A stretch of DNA of 24,923 nucleotides from an uncultured Porphyromonas sp. (lineage in GTDB: Bacteria; Bacteroidota; Bacteroidia; Bacteroidales; Porphyromonadaceae), in NCBI RefSeq assembly GCF_905372525.1, contig NZ_CAJPPN010000034.1, positions 1-24,923 of the forward strand. The letters are read 5' to 3'. Position 1 is the stretch's first letter. Each line of letters opens with the position of its first letter. Under the pieces are notes generated by a model. The model did not search any database and was not told where the DNA came from. It saw nothing but the letters and a program-made list of their open reading frames with translations. The position numbers and the translations under genes were made by a program. Shown here in pieces: positions 7,256 through 15,048 of this stretch.

Positions 7256-7278
7256 AACGCTTCCCAAGAGGAAGCGTT
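7256..7278 (+). other. Hairpin between tRNA-Asp and tRNA-Pro
   Basis: AACGCTTCC (7256-7264) and GGAAGCGTT (7270-7278) form a perfect 9-bp stem with loop CAAGA, 10 nt after tRNA-Asp. It could be a weak terminator (T-containing ACTTAGTTTGT follows) or a processing structure in a shared tRNA precursor. Confidence 0.6.
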
Positions 7279-7304
7279 ACTTAGTTTGTCAGGGAGACAC
7301 CGTA

Positions 7305-7379
7305 CGGGATGTAGCGCAGTCCGGTTAGCGCACCTGCTTTGGGAGCAGGGGGTCCCAGGTTCGAATCCTGGTATCCCGA
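7305..7379 (+). tRNA. tRNA-Pro (anticodon TGG)
   Basis: A 75-nt cloverleaf: acceptor CGGGATG pairs with TATCCCG, with discriminator A. The anticodon stem CCTGC/GCAGG has loop TTTGGGA, giving anticodon TGG at 7340-7342. The T arm is CCAGG-TTCGAAT-CCTGG. No CCA is encoded. No own promoter is seen, so it is probably read from upstream. Confidence 0.95.
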
Positions 7380-7396
7380 CGAGATAGAAGCTAAGT

Positions 7397-7448
7397 GAAT
7401 GTCAGTTGGTCGTAAGCCGTTAGGCTTGTGTATCGCTGACATTCTTTT
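7397..7448 (+). terminator. Terminator of the tRNA cluster
   Basis: GAATGTCAG (7397-7405) pairs with CTGACATTC (7436-7444) and is followed by TTTT. A nested stem AAGCC/GGCTT fills part of the loop. It begins 18 nt after tRNA-Pro. Confidence 0.75.
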
Positions 7449-7612
7449 ATTATCTTGCACAGTGGGGTAGAGTTTGCCCCGCCCCGAGGGTAGATCTACC
7501 CCATTAGATTGCCTCACTAAGCCCTTCCACCGAGGCACTTGCTTTACTCCTCTTTGCTGCGCTCTTTGATAGTAGCCCTATCTCGGTATAGTGGCTAGGT
7601 ACGTTATATATT

Positions 7613-7623
7613 GGGGGGGGGGG
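7613..7623 (+). repeat. Homopolymeric run of 11 G
   Basis: Eleven consecutive G residues lie 46 bp before the -7 box of the toxin-antitoxin operon. Runs of this length are prone to slipped-strand length change. No other G or C run in the window is as long; the next is eight C at 6862-6869. Confidence 0.9.
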
Positions 7624-7668
7624 ATACCCCGCAGACTAGGGGATGGAATATCTCATTAGATTATTCTC

Positions 7669-7676
7669 TACCTTTG
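7669..7676 (+). promoter_or_regulatory. -7 promoter box of the toxin-antitoxin operon
   Basis: TACCTTTG fits TAnnTTTG. Transcription would start near 7683, about 54 nt before the antitoxin ATG. No clear -33 TTG is found at 19 bp, so the promoter may be weak or activator-dependent. Confidence 0.55.
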
Positions 7677-7736
7677 TCTGTGCAATAGTTACGTGTAATA
7701 ATAGGACTAAAGGGAGCGGCCTCCCGCAATGTAAGT

Positions 7737-8291
7737 ATGAATACAAATCTTTCTCTTGCCCAGCAATCGCTCCTAGAGAAGGTGTTATATATCCTGCAGA
7801 AGACTGGAGGACTAGACTATTATCGCATCTTCAAGATCCTCTACTTTGCCGAGCGAACATACCTTGCCAAGTACTGCCGAAAGATGGTAGAGGACGACTT
7901 CTGTGCCCTACCCTATGGTCCAGTACCTACAGCCCTTTATGATGCCGTCCGAGATCGGATGGGTAAGTTCCCCCTCTCTAAAGCTCTATGGGAGAGCGTT
8001 CGGTCTGCAGGAGAAGATGCTCCAACTGTGCTCTTACCCCGCAGGAGTCCAGATATGGACTACATCGCAAGGCATGAGATGGAAACGTTAGACGAAGCTA
8101 TCACGACCTACTCCACCAAAAGTTTCCACGATCTCATGGAGCTATCCCATAGGGATGCGTGGAGGGATACACCCCCTTCTAAGGTGATTAGCTCTGAGAA
8201 GATTGCCCGTGAGGGTGGGTTGGACCAAGAGGAGCTTCCTTATCTACGAGAACAGCTAGAATGGCAGGCCGCCGAAAAGGCTATGCAATAA
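7737..8291 (+). CDS. Panacea/SocA-like (DUF4065) antitoxin
   Basis: The 184-residue protein carries the Panacea (DUF4065, SocA-like) signature in its N-terminal half: LDYYRIFKILYFAERTYLAK, followed by FCALPYGPVPTALYDAV (residues about 25-70). In known cases this domain acts as an antitoxin or proteolytic adaptor that directly neutralises a toxin encoded next to it; Caulobacter SocA is one example, and the domain pairs with many toxin folds. The C-terminal half is charged and helical. The downstream ORF begins 2 bp after this stop, the usual layout of a toxin-antitoxin operon. The domain assignment is quite secure; the antitoxin role is inferred from family and context. Base composition is lower in GC than neighbouring genes, consistent with horizontal acquisition beside a tRNA cluster. 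Confidence 0.82.
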   Translation: MNTNLSLAQQSLLEKVLYILQKTGGLDYYRIFKILYFAERTYLAKYCRKMVEDDFCALPYGPVPTALYDAVRDRMGKFPLSKALWESVRSAGEDAPTVLLPRRSPDMDYIARHEMETLDEAITTYSTKSFHDLMELSHRDAWRDTPPSKVISSEKIAREGGLDQEELPYLREQLEWQAAEKAMQ

Positions 8292-8293
8292 CG

Positions 8294-8704
8294 ATGTCTG
8301 AGATCGTTTCTATAGGCTCAATCCACTACATCACGATGGGGAAAACGAATGGTATCACACCAAAGGATGGCTATCCATCCCGGAACAAGTACTTTGTCGT
8401 CCTCGGACGAGATAAGGCTGGGCGTTTGTATGGAGGAGTTGTATTCAATTCAAGGATAAATCAAAAACTCCCCGTACATATACAGATGTATCAATACCCT
8501 ATCCCCAAGGCCTTCTATACCTTCCTTTCCCATGATAGCTTCATCGACTGTTCCACTCTGATGTCTGTACCAGCCTCTCAGCTATCTACAAATACCCTAT
8601 GCGGAGAGCTAACCCCTGAGCACCTAGGCTATGTCCTAGATGCAGTCCGACAGAGCGGTACTATTCCCCCAATTAAACTCCGCGAATATGGGATTATTCC
8701 CTAG
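8294..8704 (+). CDS. Putative toxin partner of the Panacea antitoxin
   Basis: The chosen ATG (8294) follows the antitoxin stop by 2 bp and gives 136 residues. An upstream ATG at 8261 would add 11 residues and overlap the antitoxin by 31 bp, which is less likely. No family is recognised with certainty. The order of elements (GKTNGITPKDGYPSRNKYFVVL, GGVVFNSRIN, a FLSHDSFIDCSTLMSVP segment) resembles SH3-barrel growth inhibitors of the PemK/MazF kind, where a loop, an N-S/T pair and a dSy-like strand recur, but the match is loose. If it is such a toxin it would cleave RNA or block translation. The toxin call comes mainly from pairing with the Panacea gene. Codon use is AT-richer than in the flanking genes. 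Confidence 0.6.
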   Translation: MSEIVSIGSIHYITMGKTNGITPKDGYPSRNKYFVVLGRDKAGRLYGGVVFNSRINQKLPVHIQMYQYPIPKAFYTFLSHDSFIDCSTLMSVPASQLSTNTLCGELTPEHLGYVLDAVRQSGTIPPIKLREYGIIP

Positions 8705-8922
8705 AGGAAGGATCACAGGATGTATGTAGGTACACAAAGGAAGGGCCAACCTAGAGTTACAATTCTCTAAAACCAAGACAACCGGATAGGGCTATAGATT
8801 GCGATTTTGAGGTTGTAGCGTCTACCCCTGACCTTTTCCTCTTACTTATCAACGCAGGCTCTACCCTACCACTAGATTATCCTCTCCAATAGGGATATGC
8901 CTCACCCACTCACCCGAGAGGA

Positions 8923-10500
8923 ATGAGTAATAAAGACAAAATGGAAGAAAACTATAGATTGATCGCAAAGACGCTCCAGTCACTGGAGCCCGTCCTTGCC
9001 AAGGAACTAGAGACGCTGGGAGCGACCGACATCGAGGAAGGACGCCGAATGGTCTCCTTCGCAGGCAGTAAGGAGATGCTCTACAAGGCGAATTACCACC
9101 TGCGTACGGCACTGCGTATTCTTCGCCCCATAGCCTCCTTTCACGCTTCATCACCTGATGAGCTGTACGAGGAGCTACGCAGGATCGACTGGGGACAATG
9201 GATGCGCCCTACCGACACCTTCGCCTTCGATACCGTTGTCTATTCGGAGACGTTCACCCACAGCAAGTACGCTGGCTACCGAGCCAAGGACGCTCTAGCG
9301 GACTACTTCCGTGAGAAGCACGGCACAAGACCCACGGTACGTCTAGACAATCCTGACCTACTCTTCCACATCCACATCTCGCATGAGGAGGTCACCCTAG
9401 CCCTCGACAGCTCGGGCGAGAGCCTGCACAAGCGTGGCTGGCGCATGGCACAGACCGAGGCTCCGATGAGCGAAGTCCTCGCCGCTGGTATCCTGCTGAT
9501 GGCAGGATGGAGTGGGGAGACAGACTTCATCGACCCTATGTGTGGCTCAGGGACTCTGCTGGTGGAGGCTGCACTGATCGCTCGTGGGATCGCTCCAGGC
9601 TCCTTCCGCAAGCGGGGCTTCGCCTTCCAGCGGTGGAGAGACTACGATGCCGAGCTCTTCGAGCAGATCAAGGCTGATCACTCAGGCGAACGCACCTTTG
9701 CACACCATATCTACGGCTCCGACAGCTCTATGGAGGCTGTCCAGATAGCACGTCACAATGTCCGTGCAGCAGGTCTCACAGACGATATTACCATCCTGCA
9801 CCGCTCGATGCAGCAGTGCCCTGCTCCCGAAGCCCCCGCACTCATCGTCACGAACCCGCCCTATGGCGAGCGCCTTCGGATGCGTGATGCCGAGGAGCTC
9901 TACAGCATGATCGGGGAGCGACTGAAGCACAACTATGCAGGCTCTACAGCTTGGATCTTGGCTTACCGTCCCGAGCACTTCGACCATATTGGGCTGCGAC
10001 ATAGTGCTCGCCACAAGCTCCTCAATGGAGCTCTGGAGTGTGAGCTAAGAGCCTACGAACTCTTCGCAGGCAAGCGGGATGACTTCAAGCGCAGGGATCG
10101 GGAGCGAGACCGAGCCTTCCGCCCCGAGCATCCCAAGGGTGAGCGCAGTGACCGTCCTAGGGGAGAGCGTAGTGACCGCCCCCGCCGATCCGCCTCCGAC
10201 CGCCCTCGTAGAGACTGGGAGGAGCGTCCTCGCAGAGATCGTGACGATCGTCCCCGTCGTGAGCGAGAGGATCGACCCAAGAGACGCTACGACTTCGCAG
10301 ACGAAGGAGCGAAGGAGCGACGCCCCAAGCGCACCCCATCTCCTCGTCCCGAGGGCAAAGCCCGTGAAGAACGTGCGGGGCTGTGGCCCAACGACCGCTT
10401 CAAGTACCGAGACGAAGAAGGGCGGGAGCGCACCCGTCCTCGCCGCTTCACCCCTCTCCAGACCTTCGGCAGCGAAGGCAAGGACAAGGGAGAGGAATAG
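8923..10500 (+). CDS. rlmL: THUMP-domain 23S rRNA guanine-N2 methyltransferase (RlmL-like) with Arg-rich tail
   Basis: SAM-dependent RNA methyltransferase, probably making m2G in 23S rRNA (E. coli RlmL N-terminal half; the single-domain form is common in Bacteroidota). Residues about 1-160 are an N-terminal ferredoxin-like plus THUMP region (LEPVLAKELETLGA, YKANYHLRTALRIL). The methyltransferase domain has SAM motif I DPMCGSGTLL (from 204) and catalytic NPPYGE (from 311). From about residue 384 to 525 there is a disordered tail of about 140 residues rich in Arg, Asp, Glu and Pro, with recurring GERSDRPR and RPRRD blocks. An ATG at 8941 (MEENYRLIA) is an alternative start. It is convergent with recG across a shared hairpin. 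Confidence 0.85.
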   Translation: MSNKDKMEENYRLIAKTLQSLEPVLAKELETLGATDIEEGRRMVSFAGSKEMLYKANYHLRTALRILRPIASFHASSPDELYEELRRIDWGQWMRPTDTFAFDTVVYSETFTHSKYAGYRAKDALADYFREKHGTRPTVRLDNPDLLFHIHISHEEVTLALDSSGESLHKRGWRMAQTEAPMSEVLAAGILLMAGWSGETDFIDPMCGSGTLLVEAALIARGIAPGSFRKRGFAFQRWRDYDAELFEQIKADHSGERTFAHHIYGSDSSMEAVQIARHNVRAAGLTDDITILHRSMQQCPAPEAPALIVTNPPYGERLRMRDAEELYSMIGERLKHNYAGSTAWILAYRPEHFDHIGLRHSARHKLLNGALECELRAYELFAGKRDDFKRRDRERDRAFRPEHPKGERSDRPRGERSDRPRRSASDRPRRDWEERPRRDRDDRPRREREDRPKRRYDFADEGAKERRPKRTPSPRPEGKAREERAGLWPNDRFKYRDEEGRERTRPRRFTPLQTFGSEGKDKGEE

Positions 10501-10507
10501 CCTAGCA

Positions 10508-10568
10508 CCCCAAATACAACGACCGCCGATAGCGTCTGATACGTTATCGGCGGTCATTGTATTTGGGG
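10508..10568. terminator. Bidirectional terminator between rlmL and recG
   Basis: A near-perfect inverted repeat of about 23 bp per arm (10508-10531 with 10545-10568): CCCCAAATACAA and GACCGCCGATA on the left match TATCGGCGGTC and TTGTATTTGGGG on the right with one extra or mismatched base. It sits 8 bp after the rlmL stop and 50 bp after the recG stop, where both transcripts end. No long T tract follows. Confidence 0.75.
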
Positions 10569-10617
10569 AGGTCTTAGGGAAGGAAGGAGCGTGAACTTAC
10601 TCTCGTTTTCTCCCGCC

Positions 10618-12711
10618 CTAGGATATTTGGCTCCAGCTGGGATGCTCGTGGTAGAGGGCGTCGAGGCGCTGACGGAGGGGCTCGTTCTTCGCTAGGGTAA
10701 GGGTGGGATCTTCGGCGAGGATCTCCTCGGCGAGGTCTCGGGTGTACTGCACCATCGCTCCATCTAGGGCGGGGTTGGCGATACGCAGGCTCAGCTGCTG
10801 CCCGCTCTGACGTGTGCCATCGATCTCCCCAAAGCCCCTCAGACGCATATCTTCCTCGGCGATCTCGAAGCCGTCGTTGGTCTCGACCATGATCGCTATC
10901 CGTCGCTTGGCATCCTCACCGAGTTCGTTGCCCGTGAGGAGGATGCAGTAGCTCTGGCTAGCCCCTCGCCCTACTCGTCCTCGGAGCTGGTGCAGCTGTG
11001 AGAGGCCAAAGCGATTAGCCCCTTCGATGACCATGACGGAGGCATTGGGGACATTGACCCCAACCTCAATAACCGTCGTAGCGAGCATAATCTCCGCCTC
11101 GCCCGAGGCAAAGCGACGCATCTCCTCGTCCTTCTTCTCTGGCTTCATCTTGCCGTGCACCATCACGATCGTGTACTCGGGGAAACGTTCTCTGTAGCGC
11201 ACAAGTCCTTCCTCTAGGGCTCGTATCTCCTCCCGTTCGTTCTCCTCGATCATGGGGAAGACGACGTAGGCCTGCCTGCCCTCAGCTATCTGCCGCTCGA
11301 GGAAGGTATAGACCTCGAAGATATGGCTCTCGGGCTGGTGGTACGTCTGGATCGGTTTGCGCCCTGGGGGGAGCTCGTCGATGACGGATATGTCGAGGTC
11401 TCCGTAGAGCGTCATCGCCAGCGTACGTGGGATAGGTGTGGCGCTCATGATGAGGATATGTGGGTGCTGGGATTCGTTCTTCGTCCATAGCCCCGAGCGT
11501 TGGACGACCCCGAAGCGATGCTGTTCGTCGATCACAGCGAGCCCTAGGCGGTGGAACTGCACCACAGGCTCCAGCAAGGCATGCGTACCGACGATGATCC
11601 GAAGGGAGCCATCACGCAGACCTTCGTGTAGCTTGGTGCGCTCCCGCTTCTTCGTACTGCCTAGGAGTAGCCCTACCTCTATATCCAGTGGGGCGAGGAG
11701 CTCTGTGAGGGAGAGGAAGTGCTGGCGTGCAAGGATCTCCGTCGGAGCCATCATGCAGGCCTGATAGCCGTTATCTAGGGCAAGGAGCATGGCGAAGAGT
11801 GCCACGAGGGTCTTACCACTGCCCACATCCCCCTGTACCAGTCTATTCATCTGCCGGCCACTGACGACGTCGGTCTGTATCTCACGGATCACCCGCTTCT
11901 GTGCCCCCGTCAGGTCAAAGGGCAGAGAGCTGTATAGCCCACGGAAGGCTTCGCCGACACGGGGCAGAGGGAAGCCCGGCGAAGCCAACTTCCGCTCGTT
12001 CTTCATCCCGAGGAGCCGTAGCTGGATGAAGAAGAGCTCGTCGAACTTCAGACGGCGTCGTGCCGCCTCGAGCTCCGTATTGCCCTCAGGGAAGTGTATC
12101 TGCTGGATCGCCGTACTGTACGGGATGAGCTGGGCTCGCTGTATGATATGCTCGGGGAGGGTCTCTCGGATCACGCTACGACAAGCCTCCAGCAGGATGT
12201 AGAGGAGCTGTCGCATCTGTCGGTTGGCGATGCCTATACGCTTGACCTTCTCGGTGAGCGGGTAGATCGGCATAAGGCCCCCGCTGACAGCCTGCTCACG
12301 GCTCTCCTCGTCCACCTCGGGATGGTTGATGCTGTACGAACCATTGAAGAATACAGGCTTGCCAAAGATGAGATAAACCTGTCCTACGGGATAGAGACGC
12401 TGGATCGTGGAGAGCGAGCGAAACCAAACCAGCTCGATTGTCCCCGTGCCATCGGTGAAATACGCTACGAGTCGCTTCTTTCGCCCTTCGCCTACTTCCT
12501 TGTAATCTCGGATATAGCCACGTAGCTGGATGCTGGGCATCTCCCCTCGTAGCTCTCTGATGGTATAGACTCGGGAGCGATCCACATAGCGGGTCGGGAA
12601 GTAGTGTAGGAGGTCAAGGTAGGTGTACAGATCCAGCTCCTCGGCGAGTACCGTAGCTCGCTTCGGGCCAATCCCCGGGAGGTAAGTCAGAGGAGTCTGG
12701 AGGATGTCCAT
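10618..12711 (-). CDS. recG: ATP-dependent DNA helicase RecG
   Basis: Superfamily 2 helicase that regresses stalled replication forks and processes recombination intermediates. The 697-residue product has the N-terminal wedge/OB domain (GYIRDYKEVGEGRKKRLVAYFTDG). The helicase core has Walker A GDVGSGKT (about 293-300), Walker B DEQHRFG, motif III MSATPIPRT and motif VI QLRGRVGRG, and ends with the RecG-type C-terminal region (FGEIDGTRQSG). Length is normal for the family. It starts 7 bp after ispD, so it is translationally close-coupled in xseB-ispD-recG. Confidence 0.96.
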   Translation of the reverse strand: MDILQTPLTYLPGIGPKRATVLAEELDLYTYLDLLHYFPTRYVDRSRVYTIRELRGEMPSIQLRGYIRDYKEVGEGRKKRLVAYFTDGTGTIELVWFRSLSTIQRLYPVGQVYLIFGKPVFFNGSYSINHPEVDEESREQAVSGGLMPIYPLTEKVKRIGIANRQMRQLLYILLEACRSVIRETLPEHIIQRAQLIPYSTAIQQIHFPEGNTELEAARRRLKFDELFFIQLRLLGMKNERKLASPGFPLPRVGEAFRGLYSSLPFDLTGAQKRVIREIQTDVVSGRQMNRLVQGDVGSGKTLVALFAMLLALDNGYQACMMAPTEILARQHFLSLTELLAPLDIEVGLLLGSTKKRERTKLHEGLRDGSLRIIVGTHALLEPVVQFHRLGLAVIDEQHRFGVVQRSGLWTKNESQHPHILIMSATPIPRTLAMTLYGDLDISVIDELPPGRKPIQTYHQPESHIFEVYTFLERQIAEGRQAYVVFPMIEENEREEIRALEEGLVRYRERFPEYTIVMVHGKMKPEKKDEEMRRFASGEAEIMLATTVIEVGVNVPNASVMVIEGANRFGLSQLHQLRGRVGRGASQSYCILLTGNELGEDAKRRIAIMVETNDGFEIAEEDMRLRGFGEIDGTRQSGQQLSLRIANPALDGAMVQYTRDLAEEILAEDPTLTLAKNEPLRQRLDALYHEHPSWSQIS

Positions 12712-12718
12712 ACGGGTA

Positions 12719-13429
12719 CTAAGGCGAAGGGGGGCTCTGCAGGAGTAGCTCTGCGAGCTTGAGGTCCAGGCTTGTGGTGAGCTTGATGTTGGTTACCTCT
12801 CCTCGTACGAGGCTCACTGTCCCCTTCTCAGCAGCCTCGTAGACCGAGGCGTCGTCCGTGAAGGAAGGGGAATAGGGGATCTCGTAGGCCGCTCGTATCC
12901 GATCCAGGCGGAAGGTCTGCGGTGTCTGCACGGCGACGTAGCTAGAGCGGTCGATAGCGACACTCTCGGTCTCGGAGGAGCGCCGACGCAGACTATTCGA
13001 GATAGGGATCACGGGCAGAGCTGCACCACTGACCTCGGCGGTGGTGAAGCAAGCCTCGATAAGCGAACGGGAGGCAAAGGGCCGTACCCCATCGTGGATC
13101 GCCACGAGGCCACTAGCTGGTAGGCTTGCCAGCCCACTGCGTACCGACTCAAAGCGTGTCGCCCCCCCGAGGGCAAGGGTATGGGGGAGGGTGAAGTCAT
13201 GTTCGCCACAGAGCCTAGCCCACTGAGAGATTTGGTCACGGGGTAGGACTAGGACGATCCGCTCTACAAGCCCCTGGAAGCGCTCCAGCGTGTGCATGAG
13301 TACGGGTCGTCCGCCTAGGGGGAGGAACTGCTTGGGGATGTCACTCTGCATCCGCTCGCCCCTACCACCAGCAACGATGACGGCATAGCGGGGGAGCATA
13401 TTGGGGTGCTTAGCTTTCTTGGGTGCCAT
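12719..13429 (-). CDS. ispD: 2-C-methyl-D-erythritol 4-phosphate cytidylyltransferase IspD
   Basis: Third step of the MEP isoprenoid pathway: joins CTP and MEP to give CDP-ME. The 236-residue protein has the nucleotidyltransferase loop AVIVAGGRGERM with PKQFLPLGG, the HDGVRPF metal/CTP segment, VAVQTPQTFRLDRI and TDDASVYE, all in IspD order. Residues 1-10 (MAPKKAKHPN) precede a second ATG at 13399 (MLPRYAVIV) that may be the real start. It sits between xseB (20 bp upstream) and recG (7 bp downstream). Confidence 0.95.
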   Translation of the reverse strand: MAPKKAKHPNMLPRYAVIVAGGRGERMQSDIPKQFLPLGGRPVLMHTLERFQGLVERIVLVLPRDQISQWARLCGEHDFTLPHTLALGGATRFESVRSGLASLPASGLVAIHDGVRPFASRSLIEACFTTAEVSGAALPVIPISNSLRRRSSETESVAIDRSSYVAVQTPQTFRLDRIRAAYEIPYSPSFTDDASVYEAAEKGTVSLVRGEVTNIKLTTSLDLKLAELLLQSPPSP

Positions 13430-13449
13430 GGTTCTAGGGGTAGATGGGG

Positions 13450-13692
13450 TTAGCTCTTCGCTGTGGAGGACTCGGTACGCTGCTGTGCGGGATCCTCCGT
13501 GAGGTCAGCCATCAGGGTGGTGAGCTGCTGGTCGGCATGGGTGAGCTTCTGCCGGCAGAACTTCGTTAGCTCTACCGCCTCGGCGACGAGCTTCGTGAGC
13601 TCATCCACATCGGGGCTATCCTGCTCGATCTGGCGTACGATCGTCTCTAGTCGGGTGACAGCCTCTTTATAGGTTAAGTTTTGCTTCATCAA
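13450..13692 (-). CDS. xseB: Exodeoxyribonuclease VII small subunit
   Basis: The 80-residue helical protein has the XseB pattern (TYKEAVTRLETIVRQIEQ, then LTKLVAEAVELTKFCRQKL). With XseA it forms the single-strand-specific exonuclease VII. Length is typical. The start is the first of two adjacent Met codons (13692 or 13689). The large-subunit gene xseA, often immediately upstream, is not here; upstream is a hairpin and a non-coding gap. It is the first gene of the xseB-ispD-recG operon, which joins DNA repair to isoprenoid synthesis only by position. Confidence 0.88.
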   Translation of the reverse strand: MMKQNLTYKEAVTRLETIVRQIEQDSPDVDELTKLVAEAVELTKFCRQKLTHADQQLTTLMADLTEDPAQQRTESSTAKS

Positions 13693-13716
13693 TCTTTTGG
13701 ATTTGTTTGTCCCCTA

Positions 13717-13747
13717 CAAAGATACGACACTCCGTCGTGCCAGCGAA
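13717..13747 (-). promoter_or_regulatory. Promoter of xseB-ispD-recG
   Basis: On the minus strand TATCTTTG (13724-13717) is preceded at 19 bp by TTCG (13747-13744), one mismatch from the -33 TTTG. Transcription would begin near 13710, leaving a leader of about 18 nt before xseB. Confidence 0.7.
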
Positions 13748-13793
13748 TACCTTCCCCCCGAGGGTCACACCTCCCGCCCCCAGAGGACTCCGA

Positions 13794-13839
13794 CGACCTC
13801 ATGCCCCCACCCTATGCTAGGGGTGGGGGCATGAGGTCG
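13794..13839 (-). terminator. Hairpin after the acyltransferase gene
   Basis: CGACCTCATGCCCCCACCC and the matching right arm form a stem of about 20 bp with one bulged G and a 3-nt loop. It lies 91 bp after the acyltransferase stop and just before the xseB promoter. No T tract follows on the minus strand. Confidence 0.6.
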
Positions 13840-13929
13840 GTATGTCGTGAGGGGCTGTCGTAGCCTACGTAGCGCTGAGGCTAGGACGGATGCTGTAGGG
13901 GGAATGCTTCGGTAGGTATACCCCTTCGG

Positions 13930-14997
13930 CTACGAAGCCCGTCCAACGCAGAGGAAGGATAGAACCTTAGGGGCAATTCGTGCCAGCACCCAGTAGGCGA
14001 TGAGCACAGTGACGAGCGTAATACCTGCGACGATGAAGTAGGAGAGGATCAGGCCTATATCCGTCCCCGATAGGAAGGAGATACGCCCAACGAGGGAGCG
14101 TGCAAAGCCAATAATCAGGATCGCATGAGCTGCGTAGATGAAGAAGACGTACTTATTCATTCCCTCCAGCCATGCGGTGACCTTCGGTGCTCGCTCCACG
14201 AGGGTCGCAAACATCAGGACCCAAGCCACGATAGAGCAGGCTAGGTAGGGTAGCTCCAGCATGTGGTAGTAGCTCTTCGTAAAGAGGCAAGGTAGGACGA
14301 ACGTCCCGACAGCCCAAACCGCAAAGCTTGGGATAGCCAGTGGTCGGAGCTTAGCGATCGGATCCCATCCCTTCATGGCAAAGAGTGCTCCTATCGAATA
14401 GAAGAGTAGCGACCTGGGCTCGGCACCAATGATACGGAAGGGCTCTAGGACGAAGACACAGAGTAGGAAGAGCAGGGGCACGAAGTATCCCCGTGTCACC
14501 CTAAGTACAAAGTGGATAACGGGTGTGATGAGGGTCAGGACGATCAGGTCTCGTACGAACCAAAGAGGGTAGTTGATGGGAGCGAACCAAAGGTAGTCTA
14601 TGAGCTTAGCCCACTCAAAGTCAAAGGACTCTGTCCTAGGAAGTCCGACATAGGCGGCCAGCGACTCTCTAGCGATAGAGGCGGGGATGAAGATGAGGTT
14701 CCAGATTAGGTAAGGGACGATGAGCGTCCATACTCGCTTCTTGGTCTCGGAGAGGTAGGTCGGAGTCTGCTCTAGGTTCTTCCCCTTGAAGGCATAGTAG
14801 CCCGAGAAGACGAAGAAGGCAGGTACTGCCATGCGTGTAAAGACCTCCTTGATGAGGGTAGCTACATATACGTAGAGGCTATGGTCATTCCCGAGGCTTT
14901 CGGGGGGAACAGGCTGCGTGTGGATCAGTACCACCAGCAGTATCAGCGGGAAGCGTAGGGAGGTGACTACGGAGGAAAAGTGTTTGGATGGGGTCAT
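13930..14997 (-). CDS. Acyltransferase-3 family membrane protein
   Basis: A 355-residue polytopic membrane protein with about ten hydrophobic segments. The N-terminus has the family pattern: Arg15 in SLRFPLILLVVLIHT and the conserved His26 in the first membrane segment, then VPAFFVFSGYYAF. The family (acyltransferase 3, OafA/WecH type) transfers acetyl or other acyl groups to sugars of LPS, peptidoglycan or capsule at the inner membrane. The acceptor here is unknown. It starts 51 bp after folE with a small GC-rich hairpin between, so co-transcription is possible. No sugar-modification genes are nearby to suggest the substrate. Confidence 0.85.
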   Translation of the reverse strand: MTPSKHFSSVVTSLRFPLILLVVLIHTQPVPPESLGNDHSLYVYVATLIKEVFTRMAVPAFFVFSGYYAFKGKNLEQTPTYLSETKKRVWTLIVPYLIWNLIFIPASIARESLAAYVGLPRTESFDFEWAKLIDYLWFAPINYPLWFVRDLIVLTLITPVIHFVLRVTRGYFVPLLFLLCVFVLEPFRIIGAEPRSLLFYSIGALFAMKGWDPIAKLRPLAIPSFAVWAVGTFVLPCLFTKSYYHMLELPYLACSIVAWVLMFATLVERAPKVTAWLEGMNKYVFFIYAAHAILIIGFARSLVGRISFLSGTDIGLILSYFIVAGITLVTVLIAYWVLARIAPKVLSFLCVGRAS

Positions 14998-15048
14998 ATT
15001 AGAGGCTTAAATAGGGATCTACCTAGGGGTGGGGGCGGTGCCCCTCCC

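Larger units (their letters stand above)
7449..7736. other. AT-richer gap between the tRNA terminator and the toxin-antitoxin pair
   Basis: No gene is supported here. The stretch contains the 11-G run and the promoter box listed separately, and a short inverted repeat GGGAG-CGGC-CTCCC just before the antitoxin start that could be an operator or leader hairpin. Its composition is visibly lower in GC than the dnaA or rlmL coding regions. Confidence 0.5.

Noticed and set aside
7657..8885. TAGATTATTCTCT (7657-7669) and TAGATTATCCTCT (8873-8885) as attachment-site repeats flanking the toxin-antitoxin cassette
   Set aside because: A 13-mer with one mismatch is expected many times by chance in 25 kb; no integrase or tRNA 3'-end duplication is present.
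10045..10594. Long frames on both strands over the rlmL tail (10045-10557 minus, 10079-10594 plus)
   Set aside because: Shadows of the Arg/Asp-rich repetitive coding sequence; no domain and no separate start signals.
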